A stretch of DNA of 6,053 bases, from assembly GCA_023390775.1 (NCBI GenBank), contig JAEWCF010000002.1, positions 1-6,053 on the forward strand. Reading direction: 5' to 3'. Both the position numbers and the translations under genes were made by a program. The DNA comes from Bacteroidota bacterium. GTDB lineage: Bacteria; Bacteroidota; Bacteroidia; Flavobacteriales; Flavobacteriaceae. Position 1 is the stretch's first letter. Each line of letters opens with the position of its first letter. A model generated the notes under the pieces. That model searched no databases. It was given only the letters and a program-made list of their open reading frames with translations, and had not been told where the DNA came from. Below, in pieces: positions 1-6,053 of the stretch.

Positions 1-2188
1 CTATCAAGGTTTTGTGGACCACGACAACCGGATCGCCTGCTACACGGACCACCAGATTTTCGAGCGGTACCACAAATTCAACATCAAGAACGGCTATTCC
101 AAGAAACAGGCACTCACGCTTAAGGAGCTTAATACGCTGTCGGTTGGGGATTATGTGACGCACATCGACCACGGCATCGGGAAATTTGGCGGCCTGCAAA
201 AAATTGAGAACGAAGGGCGCGCACAGGAGGCCATCAAGCTGGTTTATGCCGATAACGACATCGTATACGTCAGCATCCACGCCCTTCACAAGATTTCAAA
301 ATACAATGGCAAGGACGGCGCGCCGCCCAAGATCTACAAACTTGGTTCGGGGGCGTGGAAAGCGTTGAAGCAAAAAACCAAGGCGCGCGTGAGGCACATC
401 GCCTTCAACCTGATCCAGTTGTACGCCAAACGCAGGCTGGAGAAAGGCTACCGGTACAATCCCGACAGCTATCTTCAACTCGAGCTCGAATCTTCCTTTA
501 TTTATGAGGACACCCCAGACCAGACCAAAGCGACACAGGAGGTCAAGGCCGACATGGAAAGCGACCGTCCAATGGACCGCCTGGTTTGCGGCGATGTCGG
601 TTTCGGGAAGACCGAGGTTGCGATCCGGGCCGCGTTCAAGGCCGTGGACAACGGAAAACAGGTTGCCGTGCTCGTGCCGACAACGATTCTGGCCTATCAG
701 CATTTCAGGACATTTTCAGAGAGGCTGAAGGAAATGCCCGTGACGATTTCCTACTTGAACCGCTTCCGGTCGGCAAAAGAACGGACGCAGACGCTCAAGG
801 AGCTGGCCGAGGGAAAACTTGACATCATAATCGGGACACACCAACTGGTCAATAAGACGGTCAAGTTCAAGGATTTAGGACTCCTTATCGTGGATGAGGA
901 ACAAAAATTCGGGGTCAATGTCAAGGACAAACTCAAAACCATCGGGTCCAATATCGATACGCTGACACTGACGGCTACGCCGATTCCGCGGACACTTCAA
1001 TTTTCACTGATGGCTGCCCGCGACCTTTCGGTGATTACGACTCCGCCGCCCAACCGTTACCCCATCGAATCCCACGTAATCGGCTTTACCGAGGAAACCA
1101 TCCGCGATGCCATTTCATATGAAATCCAGCGCAACGGACAGGTCTTTTTCATCAATAACCGTATCGAAAACATCAAGGAGATCGCGGGAATGATCCAGCG
1201 CCTGGTTCCCGATGCACGGGTGGGTGTGGGACACGGGCAGATGGAGGGAAAGAAGCTCGAGGAACTCATGCTGGGCTTCATGAACGGTGATTTCGATGTC
1301 TTGGTTTCAACGACCATCATTGAGAGCGGTCTCGACGTTCCAAACGCCAACACGATCTTCATCAACAATGCGCATAACTTCGGACTGTCGGATCTGCACC
1401 AGATGCGGGGCAGGGTCGGCCGAAGCAACAAGAAGGCGTTCTGTTATTTTATCACGCCGCCGTATTCGGTCATGACCGAGGACGCCAGGAAACGGATCCA
1501 CGCACTGCAGCAGTTCAGCGAATTGGGAAGCGGCTTCAACATCGCGATGAAAGACCTCGAGATTCGCGGCGCCGGTGACCTTCTTGGCGGAGAACAAAGC
1601 GGTTTTATCAACGAGATCGGTTTCGAGGCCTACCAAAAAATCATGAACGAGGCCATCGAAGAACTTAAGGAAAACGAGTTCAAGGACCTTTACCGGCAAG
1701 ATGAGACCGAGGAGACCGAGTTTGTCAAGGACATCCAGATCGATTCGGATTTCGAGTTGCTGTTCCCGGACAATTACATCAATAATATTTCCGAACGGCT
1801 TAACCTATACAACGAACTCAGCCTGATCAAGGATGAGGACGCATTGGCAAAATATGAAGAAAGGCTTTCCGACCGATTCGGCCCTTTGCCAAAGCCTGCC
1901 AAATCGCTGCTGGATTCAATCAGGCTCAAGTGGATCGCCTCAAGGCTCGGCATCGAAAAACTGGTAATGAAGCAGGGTAAGATGATCGGATATTTTATCG
2001 GCGACCAGAATTCATCATTTTATCAGTCGAACCGTTTTACCCGGCTTCTAGAATATGTCCAGAAGCACCCCGAAGCCGTCAGGATGAAAGAAAAGCAAAC
2101 GACCAGCGGCCTTCGCCTGATGTTGACTTTCGAGCATGTGAAAAGTGTCAGAAAAGCGCTCGAGGTCATGAGCAACATCGAAAAATAA
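1..2188 (+). CDS. mfd: Transcription-repair coupling factor Mfd, C-terminal part (5' truncated by window edge)
   Basis: Mfd is a cytoplasmic DNA translocase. It removes RNA polymerase stalled at template-strand lesions and recruits UvrA for nucleotide excision repair. The frame is open to the left edge (first whole codon at base 2, reading YQGFVDHDNR), so the GTG at 14 is internal. Roughly 390 N-terminal residues, the UvrB-like and UvrA-binding part, must lie upstream. Numbering from that GTG: the CarD-like RNA polymerase interaction domain is at about 42-100 (VGDYVTHIDHGIGKF). The RecG-like superfamily 2 translocase follows, with Walker A GDVGFGKT at 193-200 (bases 590-613), motif II DEEQ at 294-297, TATPIPRTL at 320-328, TIIESGLDVPNANT at 434-447 and motif VI QMRGRVGR at 463-470. 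The TRCF motif lies at about 501-545 (IRGAGDLLGGEQSG). The C-terminal D7 domain begins near 580. No motif is broken and the gene ends at TAA 2186-2188. Motif II reads DEEQ rather than the DEEH of E. coli, which I believe is normal in this phylum. The identification is secure. Confidence 0.97.
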   Translation, partial: YQGFVDHDNRIACYTDHQIFERYHKFNIKNGYSKKQALTLKELNTLSVGDYVTHIDHGIGKFGGLQKIENEGRAQEAIKLVYADNDIVYVSIHALHKISKYNGKDGAPPKIYKLGSGAWKALKQKTKARVRHIAFNLIQLYAKRRLEKGYRYNPDSYLQLELESSFIYEDTPDQTKATQEVKADMESDRPMDRLVCGDVGFGKTEVAIRAAFKAVDNGKQVAVLVPTTILAYQHFRTFSERLKEMPVTISYLNRFRSAKERTQTLKELAEGKLDIIIGTHQLVNKTVKFKDLGLLIVDEEQKFGVNVKDKLKTIGSNIDTLTLTATPIPRTLQFSLMAARDLSVITTPPPNRYPIESHVIGFTEETIRDAISYEIQRNGQVFFINNRIENIKEIAGMIQRLVPDARVGVGHGQMEGKKLEELMLGFMNGDFDVLVSTTIIESGLDVPNANTIFINNAHNFGLSDLHQMRGRVGRSNKKAFCYFITPPYSVMTEDARKRIHALQQFSELGSGFNIAMKDLEIRGAGDLLGGEQSGFINEIGFEAYQKIMNEAIEELKENEFKDLYRQDETEETEFVKDIQIDSDFELLFPDNYINNISERLNLYNELSLIKDEDALAKYEERLSDRFGPLPKPAKSLLDSIRLKWIASRLGIEKLVMKQGKMIGYFIGDQNSSFYQSNRFTRLLEYVQKHPEAVRMKEKQTTSGLRLMLTFEHVKSVRKALEVMSNIEK

Positions 2189-2211
2189 AAAGCCGCTACT
2201 AAGCGGCTTTT
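2188..2211. terminator. Bidirectional intrinsic terminator between mfd and the protease gene
   Basis: The arms AAAAGCCGCT (2188-2197) and AGCGGCTTTT (2202-2211) are perfect reverse complements around the 4-nt loop ACTA, giving a 10-bp stem. On the plus strand the stem runs into TTTTGTATT. On the minus strand it runs into TTTTTATTTTT, the better U-tract. It fills nearly all of the 26-bp gap between two convergent stop codons, so it probably ends both transcripts. Its minus-strand tail extends into the last mfd codons. Confidence 0.9.
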
Positions 2212-2214
2212 GTA

Positions 2215-4386
2215 TTATTGTTTCATGATTTTGAAGTTGGCCTGGGTTTCTCCAAATCTTAATCTGAAAAAGTACGTTCCCGTAGCAAATCCCGTTAGAT
2301 CCACTTTTGCCTCCAATGCATTCGGCGCCCCTTTGTACAGTAACCTGCCTTGAGGATTGTACACCAGGATTTCATCGATCTGGTTGTTTGCCAAAAAATT
2401 GACCGATCCGTTGGTGGGGTTTGGCCAATAGGTCAGGTCTATATTGCCAAAACCGGCCACGGCAAGATTTTCCTCGCACGAAACGGTAGCAACATATCCT
2501 GCCTCGACGACACCCGGATCCGAGAAAAATCTCAATGTTAGGGCACCATCGGGCGACGAAGAAACGAAAGGCCCGGGAAGGTTGGTTCCCGTAAACCCGC
2601 CACCGCTCAAATCCGTGGCGTCGGTGTTGGCGCCATCGTAAACATAGAGGTAGTCATAATCTGTTTCCAGATCGAACTCGGTAAAAGTCAACTTAATCTT
2701 GCGGTTTGGAAGATTGGGAATGAAGACGCGCGTGTAATCCTGCATATCCGTGTAGTCTCCGTTTACGCCTCCCGTATCCGTAATGGTCACGCCGCTGCAC
2801 CAATCGGCAGTAGTTGCGAAAATTTCCTGGCGGTATGTGGAAGACAGCCCGGTGCAGATTGGCCGGATCCTGATCTTATAAAATGTATTTGGGTTAAGGC
2901 CTGTAGCGGTATAGGTTGGGCTGTTGACCGTGATCCATGTGGGAAAGTTCGAATTGAAGGGCATGACGGCAATCTGCCAGCTGGTCTGGGAGCCCAATTC
3001 AGTCCAGGTAAGGGTCGCCGTGCTGTTTGTGACATTGGTAGCCGTTATATCCGAAACCGTATTGATGCACGTATTGACGCAATCAAAACTAAGGCACGAT
3101 CCATTGTTGACCGCATTGATTATCGCCGCTTTCGGCTGTGGCCCAAATCCGTTTGCGAAACTGATGCCCACACCTGATACAAGATGGCAATAGCTCATGA
3201 TGGTGCCTTTTACCAGCGGCGAAGGAATGGTCGGCGGGCTAGTCACACATCCGGACCCTTCCGAAACGCCTGCTGACGGTCCGCAATTGTCGATTGCCGT
3301 ATTGTTACCGTTCCACACGCAGGCATGGGTGTGACGCGATCCGACCAAATGTCCCAGTTCATGCGTGATCACCTGGACGGTCCACGAAAAGGTGGGGACT
3401 GTGCTGTAGCTGAAATTCACGTCGGAATAACTAAAATTGTTTTGCGAACAAAGCCCGTTGATGGTAACCGCGACCCCGCCCAAACCGCCCGGGTCGATTC
3501 CTACCAGCTGGCCTACATCGCCGTCAAAAACGGGGCGCAATTCGTTGAACTGATAAAGGTAATCGGCCGAAGATTCGCCTGCATACGGATCGTCCTCTGT
3601 CCAGATATAAATGGATTTGAGGCTTACGGTGATTTGATCATTGGCAAACAAGGTCTGGACATTGTTGAATACTGAAGTCATCCAGTTTGAAGTGGTTGCC
3701 GTGTTGCTTCCGTTTTGTAGAAAAAGGTCGTAATCAATCTCAAAATACGTGGTGACGCAGCGGGTTGTCAAAATGGATTTCTCGCTGTTCTCCCCTTCGT
3801 GGATGTGCAATCCATCGTCTTTGACGGCGCATTGGAACTGGTTGAGGACCTTCATCTCCGCATCGGAATAAATCACATAATCCTGTGAACCCTGCACATC
3901 GAGCTTGCCGATCACAATATTTCCATGCTCGAGGCTTGAAATCACACCGTTTAACTCGCCTTCAAAAAAATTGACTGCGGCCACGGATGTGTAATCCCCC
4001 GCAATTGCACCTCGGTAGTGGACTCCGGGAGTGTACGGGATGTTCCCGCGCTTATCGGTATCGATGTGGAAGCCCTCGGCCGTTATGTCAACCTTGTATA
4101 ATTGAACCGGGATCGCTGCGTTTTTGAAAGGAACCGAAATTTGGATAAATTCAGGCGCTTCGGAAACAATGGTTGAAATGCCCGACGGGACAATATTTGC
4201 GATGTTGGCATTCTCAACGACGCTTGCAACTTCCTTTGAAGGTGCCTTGTCGGTTGAGTTAAGAACATCCACTTGTCTGAAATTCGTTTTCTGCGCGCCA
4301 AGTTCCCGCAACCTGGTACCGACCGCGTGCTGTGCGTGAACGCCCGAGATCAGGAAAAGCATGCATAAAACAGTAATGTTTTTCAT
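2215..4386 (-). CDS. Secreted zinc metalloprotease (metzincin, reprolysin/M12B-like) with FN3-like, CUB-like and T9SS type A sorting domains
   Basis: This is a 723-residue exported endopeptidase, probably released from or anchored to the cell surface after type IX secretion. Residues 1-18 form a Sec signal peptide, likely cut at VHA|Q. Residues about 19-205 are a propeptide whose segment 122-162 (HYRGAIAG, then LNGVIS) resembles ADAM/M12B propeptides. The catalytic domain spans about 208-430. It carries HELGHLVGSRH at 342-352 (bases 3331-3363), with zinc ligands His342, His346 and His352 and catalytic Glu343, followed by the Met-turn GTIMSYC with Met397. It is cysteine-rich (313, 356, 368, 380, 400, 431, 436, 440). 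A fibronectin III-like domain lies at about 443-527. A CUB-like domain lies at about 530-637, with a possible Cys530-Cys637 pair and an acidic DYDYLYVYDG strand. The T9SS tail is at about 647-723, with PNPTNG at 655-660, GTYFFRL and terminal KIMKQ. The start has no Shine-Dalgarno but sits 20 nt from a -7 element. All catalytic residues are present. The substrate cannot be read from the sequence. Confidence 0.93.
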   Translation of the reverse strand: MKNITVLCMLFLISGVHAQHAVGTRLRELGAQKTNFRQVDVLNSTDKAPSKEVASVVENANIANIVPSGISTIVSEAPEFIQISVPFKNAAIPVQLYKVDITAEGFHIDTDKRGNIPYTPGVHYRGAIAGDYTSVAAVNFFEGELNGVISSLEHGNIVIGKLDVQGSQDYVIYSDAEMKVLNQFQCAVKDDGLHIHEGENSEKSILTTRCVTTYFEIDYDLFLQNGSNTATTSNWMTSVFNNVQTLFANDQITVSLKSIYIWTEDDPYAGESSADYLYQFNELRPVFDGDVGQLVGIDPGGLGGVAVTINGLCSQNNFSYSDVNFSYSTVPTFSWTVQVITHELGHLVGSRHTHACVWNGNNTAIDNCGPSAGVSEGSGCVTSPPTIPSPLVKGTIMSYCHLVSGVGISFANGFGPQPKAAIINAVNNGSCLSFDCVNTCINTVSDITATNVTNSTATLTWTELGSQTSWQIAVMPFNSNFPTWITVNSPTYTATGLNPNTFYKIRIRPICTGLSSTYRQEIFATTADWCSGVTITDTGGVNGDYTDMQDYTRVFIPNLPNRKIKLTFTEFDLETDYDYLYVYDGANTDATDLSGGGFTGTNLPGPFVSSSPDGALTLRFFSDPGVVEAGYVATVSCEENLAVAGFGNIDLTYWPNPTNGSVNFLANNQIDEILVYNPQGRLLYKGAPNALEAKVDLTGFATGTYFFRLRFGETQANFKIMKQ

Positions 4387-4406
4387 CTGTAAAATTTTTG
4401 AATCGT

Positions 4407-4414
4407 CAAAGATA
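4407..4414 (-). promoter_or_regulatory. Putative Bacteroidota -7 promoter element for the metalloprotease gene
   Basis: On the minus strand these bases read TATCTTTG, an exact match to the Bacteroidota -7 consensus TAnnTTTG. It ends 20 nt before the protease ATG at 4386, implying a leader of about 15 nt. No TTG or TTTG (-33 element) lies at the expected 19-21 bp spacing, but the upstream DNA is strongly AT-rich. The gap back to yraN has no convincing terminator, so read-through from the upstream unit is also possible. Confidence 0.55.
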
Positions 4415-4496
4415 GATTTTATTCTTTAAAATATATTTATGCAATTCGAGCAAAATACATCATAAAGCTCACAGAATTACGATCTTTTCGATATTA

Positions 4497-4856
4497 TCAA
4501 AAACAATAAAAGGCATCGCGCAAGTGCTCGACGCGGAAGCCACGGCCTTCCCTGCTGACAGCGATAATATCCAGACGCACTTCGCAATCTAGTTGATGGA
4601 TCCGCACGAATTCATTTACGGCAGAAACCATCAGCCGGATTTTTTCGGGCGAGACGAAATCCTGAGGACGTCCCAAAGTGCATTTCGAACGCGTCTTGAC
4701 TTCGATTGCGGCGAGCACATTGTCCTTGCGAACGATTAAATCGACCTCGGCCTTGCGATATACATAATTTCTGGCCAGGATCTTATATCCCTCCCTTTCA
4801 AGATGTTCGCGCGCAATGCGTTCCCCCTCGCGGCCCAGGTCATTATGGGTGGCCAT
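4497..4856 (-). CDS. yraN: YraN family protein (UPF0102), predicted endonuclease-like fold
   Basis: This is a 119-residue cytoplasmic protein of the UPF0102 family, whose usual length is about 115-130, so it appears complete. The family has a restriction-endonuclease-like fold, but its cellular role and substrate are not settled. Visible signatures are LGREGERIAREHL at 7-19, GYKILARNYVYRKAEVDLI at 23-41 and AAIEVKTR at 49-56, followed by Gln65. The candidate metal-binding core is Glu12, Asp39, Glu52 and Lys54, an E-D-ExK arrangement. The usual GEID box reads AEVD here, a conservative variant that keeps the acidic residues. The ATG at 4856 shares one base with the stop of the upstream S66 peptidase gene, so the two are almost certainly co-transcribed and translationally coupled. 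No strong terminator follows the TGA at 4497-4499. Confidence 0.92.
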   Translation of the reverse strand: MATHNDLGREGERIAREHLEREGYKILARNYVYRKAEVDLIVRKDNVLAAIEVKTRSKCTLGRPQDFVSPEKIRLMVSAVNEFVRIHQLDCEVRLDIIAVSREGRGFRVEHLRDAFYCF

Positions 4857-4858
4857 CA
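4854..4858 (-). promoter_or_regulatory. TGATG stop/start overlap coupling the S66 peptidase gene to yraN
   Basis: On the minus strand the bases read TGATG. TGA (4858-4856) ends the peptidase and ATG (4856-4854) starts YraN, sharing base 4856. A purine-rich GAAGG lies about 15 nt upstream, farther than a standard ribosome binding site, so reinitiation by terminating ribosomes is the likely route to YraN translation. Confidence 0.75.
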
Positions 4859-5818
4859 GTCGAACGAAACCTTCGATCCCGCCGAATTGACCTCGACCCG
4901 TACGTTTCGGCCAAAAATAAGGGCCCGGTTGTCTTTGACGTGGCCGGCAGGAAAATTGTAGATGACCGGAAACTTATAATCCTTCAGGATGTCCCGGATG
5001 ATTTCCAGCGCATCTTTTCCCCATGGAACCTCGTTGTCGTTCATGCTGGTCATCCCCCCGACTACGACTGCCTTGAGGTCCTTGAACCATCCGTTTCTTT
5101 TGAGGTTCATCATCATTCGGTCGATGTGATAGAGATACTCGTCCAGGTCCTCGATAAAAAGGATTTTGCCCTTATAGTCCACCTGCGATCCCGAACCCAT
5201 GATACTGTAAAGCACCGAAAGGTTGCCTCCCACCAACTCCCCGCTTGCCTTTCCCGGCCTGTTGAACGGATGACCGGATAATTCGTACTCGAGCTTTTCC
5301 CCAAACAGCGCCCTGCGCAAGGTGTTTTTCGCATCATCGGTCGCATTGGGAGTCGAAATCGCCATCATGGCGTGCAGGCTTTCGATTTCCATATTATTGG
5401 CATGGCTGTGCAAGACGGTTACGTCACTGAACCCTATAAGCCATTTTGGTTTACGAGCAAAGTTCGTAAAGTCGACCCGGTCGATGATGCGAACGGTCCC
5501 ATATCCCCCCTTGGCCGCCCAAATGGCGCTGATTGCAGGATTGTCCAGCATTTCCTGCAGGTCAGTAGCGCGCAACCAGTCCGGGCCGGCCAACTGATTC
5601 TCCTCCTTGCCGATGCTGCGTCCCAACACCACGTGCAGGCCCCAGTTTTCGAGAAGCCTGATTCCCGGTTCCAGGGTTGCCTTGTCGATTTTGCGCGCTG
5701 TCGCGATGATGGCGACGGTGTCGCCTTTTTTTAGGTAGGGAGGTGTTTTCATATTTCTTTGTGCATGGATCTGGAAACAAACTAATGATATTAACAACAA
5801 GATATAGCGTGGTGCCAT
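4856..5818 (-). CDS. S66 family LD-carboxypeptidase (muramoyltetrapeptide carboxypeptidase-like) with predicted signal peptide
   Basis: Peptidase family S66 enzymes typically remove the terminal D-Ala from murein tetrapeptides by cutting an L,D bond during peptidoglycan turnover; the MccF branch hydrolyses microcin C-type compounds instead. This 320-residue protein has the whole catalytic set: nucleophile Ser131 in GFSDVT, Glu223 in FIEDLDEYLYHIDR and His293 in AGHVKDNRA, with spacing close to that of LdcA. The KGGYGTVRIID segment (103-113) and GELVGGNLSVL (193-203) also fit. The N-terminus is notable. From the ATG at 5818, residues 1-19 form a signal peptide (Arg4, hydrophobic YILLLISLVCF, then QIHA|Q). 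Classical LdcA is cytoplasmic, and a cytoplasmic form would start at Met23 (base 5752), where MKTPPYLKKGDTVAI begins. Cys14 has no proper lipobox. I prefer the long start because the signal peptide is well formed. It overlaps yraN by one base. The exact substrate is uncertain. Confidence 0.9.
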   Translation of the reverse strand: MAPRYILLLISLVCFQIHAQRNMKTPPYLKKGDTVAIIATARKIDKATLEPGIRLLENWGLHVVLGRSIGKEENQLAGPDWLRATDLQEMLDNPAISAIWAAKGGYGTVRIIDRVDFTNFARKPKWLIGFSDVTVLHSHANNMEIESLHAMMAISTPNATDDAKNTLRRALFGEKLEYELSGHPFNRPGKASGELVGGNLSVLYSIMGSGSQVDYKGKILFIEDLDEYLYHIDRMMMNLKRNGWFKDLKAVVVGGMTSMNDNEVPWGKDALEIIRDILKDYKFPVIYNFPAGHVKDNRALIFGRNVRVEVNSAGSKVSFD

Positions 5819-5836
5819 CTATTAATGATTGGGGTA

Positions 5837-5844
5837 TAAAAATA
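5837..5844 (-). promoter_or_regulatory. Weak candidate -7 promoter element for the S66 peptidase-yraN unit
   Basis: The minus strand reads TATTTTTA, one mismatch from TAnnTTTG. It ends 18 nt before the ATG at 5818, similar to the 20 nt and 17 nt spacings of the other two candidates in this window. There is no clear -33 element and the DNA is AT-rich, so a chance match is quite possible. If real, it supports transcription of the long, signal-peptide form. Confidence 0.25.
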
Positions 5845-5875
5845 CTAAATTGTAAGGGCCCGACGGGATGTAAAC

Positions 5876-5901
5876 AGGCCGCAATTCATTATTAGCGGCT
5901 T
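5876..5901. repeat. Inverted repeat beside the metG promoter (possible operator or hairpin)
   Basis: GCCGC (5878-5882) and GCGGC (5895-5899) are perfect reverse complements separated by 12 AT-rich bases. The pairing extends outward by one G-T wobble and one A-T pair, giving 7 bp. It ends 5 bp before the putative -7 element of metG, in the stretch where the -33 element and spacer would lie. The plus strand has no T-run after it, so it does not look like a terminator. It could be a regulator site or chance. Confidence 0.35.
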
Positions 5902-5906
5902 ATTCG

Positions 5907-5914
5907 TACTTTTG
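5907..5914 (+). promoter_or_regulatory. Putative Bacteroidota -7 promoter element for metG
   Basis: The bases read TACTTTTG, an exact match to TAnnTTTG, and end 17 nt before the metG ATG at 5932. The implied leader is only about 12 nt and has no Shine-Dalgarno, only an A-rich AAAACAATTTC before the start, as is usual in this phylum. The -33 region lacks a clean TTG. Confidence 0.55.
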
Positions 5915-5931
5915 CTCATCAAAACAATTTC

Positions 5932-6053
5932 ATGTCAAAGCTTCCCGAACGGTATACCGTAACCGCAGCCCTGCCTTATACAAATGGCCCAATACATATC
6001 GGACATCTTGCCGGTGTCTACGTGCCGTCGGATATCTATGCCCGATACCTGCG
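5932..6053 (+). CDS. metG: Methionyl-tRNA synthetase, N-terminal 40 residues (3' truncated by window edge)
   Basis: MetG is the cytoplasmic class I synthetase that charges tRNA-Met for initiation and elongation. Only the first 40 codons plus two bases are in the window. The peptide opens MSKLPERYTVTAALPYTNGP and continues with IHIGHLAGVYVPSDIYARYL. This contains the class I HIGH signature at residues 22-25 (bases 5995-6006) within PYTNGPIHIGH, which is diagnostic for MetRS, at the expected distance from the N-terminus. The ATG fits because the conserved sequence begins only a few residues later. The gene is divergent from the S66 peptidase and has its own putative promoter. The zinc-binding insertion, KMSKS loop and anticodon domain are beyond the edge, so I cannot judge whether it has the C-terminal tRNA-binding extension. 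Confidence 0.95.
   Translation, partial: MSKLPERYTVTAALPYTNGPIHIGHLAGVYVPSDIYARYL

Noticed and set aside
14..16. GTG as the start codon of mfd
   Set aside because: The frame is open to the left edge and the upstream codons YQGF continue a conserved Mfd segment, so the GTG is an internal valine.
296..703. 135-residue minus-strand open frame inside mfd
   Set aside because: It overlaps conserved Mfd domains, including the Walker A region, and shows no domain, promoter or start signal of its own.
1057..1699. Two overlapping minus-strand open frames (124 and 130 residues) inside mfd
   Set aside because: They are antisense to conserved helicase and TRCF motifs and have no recognisable protein features.
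3325..3675. 116-residue plus-strand open frame opposite the protease catalytic domain
   Set aside because: It mirrors the zinc-binding and surrounding codons of the protease and has no independent support.
4455..4485. Possible terminator hairpin after yraN (AAAGATC paired with GAGCTTT on the minus strand)
   Set aside because: The 7-bp stem has an internal mismatch, a 10-nt loop, little GC and no T-run after it; too weak to call.
4706..5281. 191-residue plus-strand open frame opposite yraN and the S66 peptidase gene
   Set aside because: It lies wholly antisense to two well-identified genes, has no recognisable motif and a composition rich in Pro, Arg and His, as expected of a shadow frame in GC-balanced DNA.
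5775..5783. Lipobox making the S66 peptidase a lipoprotein (Cys14)
   Set aside because: The residues before Cys14 are S-L-V, and a lipobox needs a small residue (Gly, Ala or Ser) at -1. A signal peptidase I site at QIHA|Q fits better.
5856..5867. GGGCCC palindrome and adjacent CCCGACGGG in the divergent intergenic region
   Set aside because: The arms are only 3 bp each and there is no further symmetry, so chance is sufficient.

Overview
The window looks like ordinary chromosomal sequence from a member of the Bacteroidota, most likely Flavobacteriaceae or a close relative. Four things support this. The secreted protease ends in a type IX secretion (T9SS) type A sorting domain, which is essentially confined to this phylum. 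Exact matches to the Bacteroidota -7 promoter element TAnnTTTG lie just upstream of two starts. The genes with readable starts lack clear Shine-Dalgarno sequences. The Mfd and MetG proteins also read like the Bacteroidota forms. Coding GC looks near 50% by eye, which is high for many flavobacteria, so I do not name a genus.

Layout from left to right: (1) the C-terminal two thirds of mfd (+), cut by the left edge; (2) a 26-bp convergent gap almost filled by a perfect 10-bp bidirectional terminator; (3) a 723-residue secreted metzincin protease (-) with signal peptide, ADAM-like propeptide, zinc catalytic domain, fibronectin III-like domain, CUB-like domain and T9SS sorting tail; (4) a 110-bp AT-rich gap carrying the protease promoter; (5) a two-gene unit on the minus strand, an S66 LD-carboxypeptidase followed by a yraN (UPF0102) gene, whose stop and start overlap as TGATG; (6) a 112-bp divergent intergenic region with an inverted repeat and the metG promoter; (7) the first 40 codons of metG (+), cut by the right edge.

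Mfd (DNA repair) and MetG (translation) are housekeeping genes. The S66 peptidase probably acts in peptidoglycan turnover and is co-translated with YraN, a nuclease-fold protein of unclear role. The protease is a stand-alone exported enzyme for polymer degradation or surface processing. No tRNA, rRNA, CRISPR array, insertion sequence or phage gene is visible, and no gap exceeds 300 bases. I see no undescribed multi-gene system here. The points most worth a second look are the signal peptide on the S66 peptidase, its tight coupling to yraN, the ADAM-like propeptide of the protease, and the inverted repeat beside the metG promoter.
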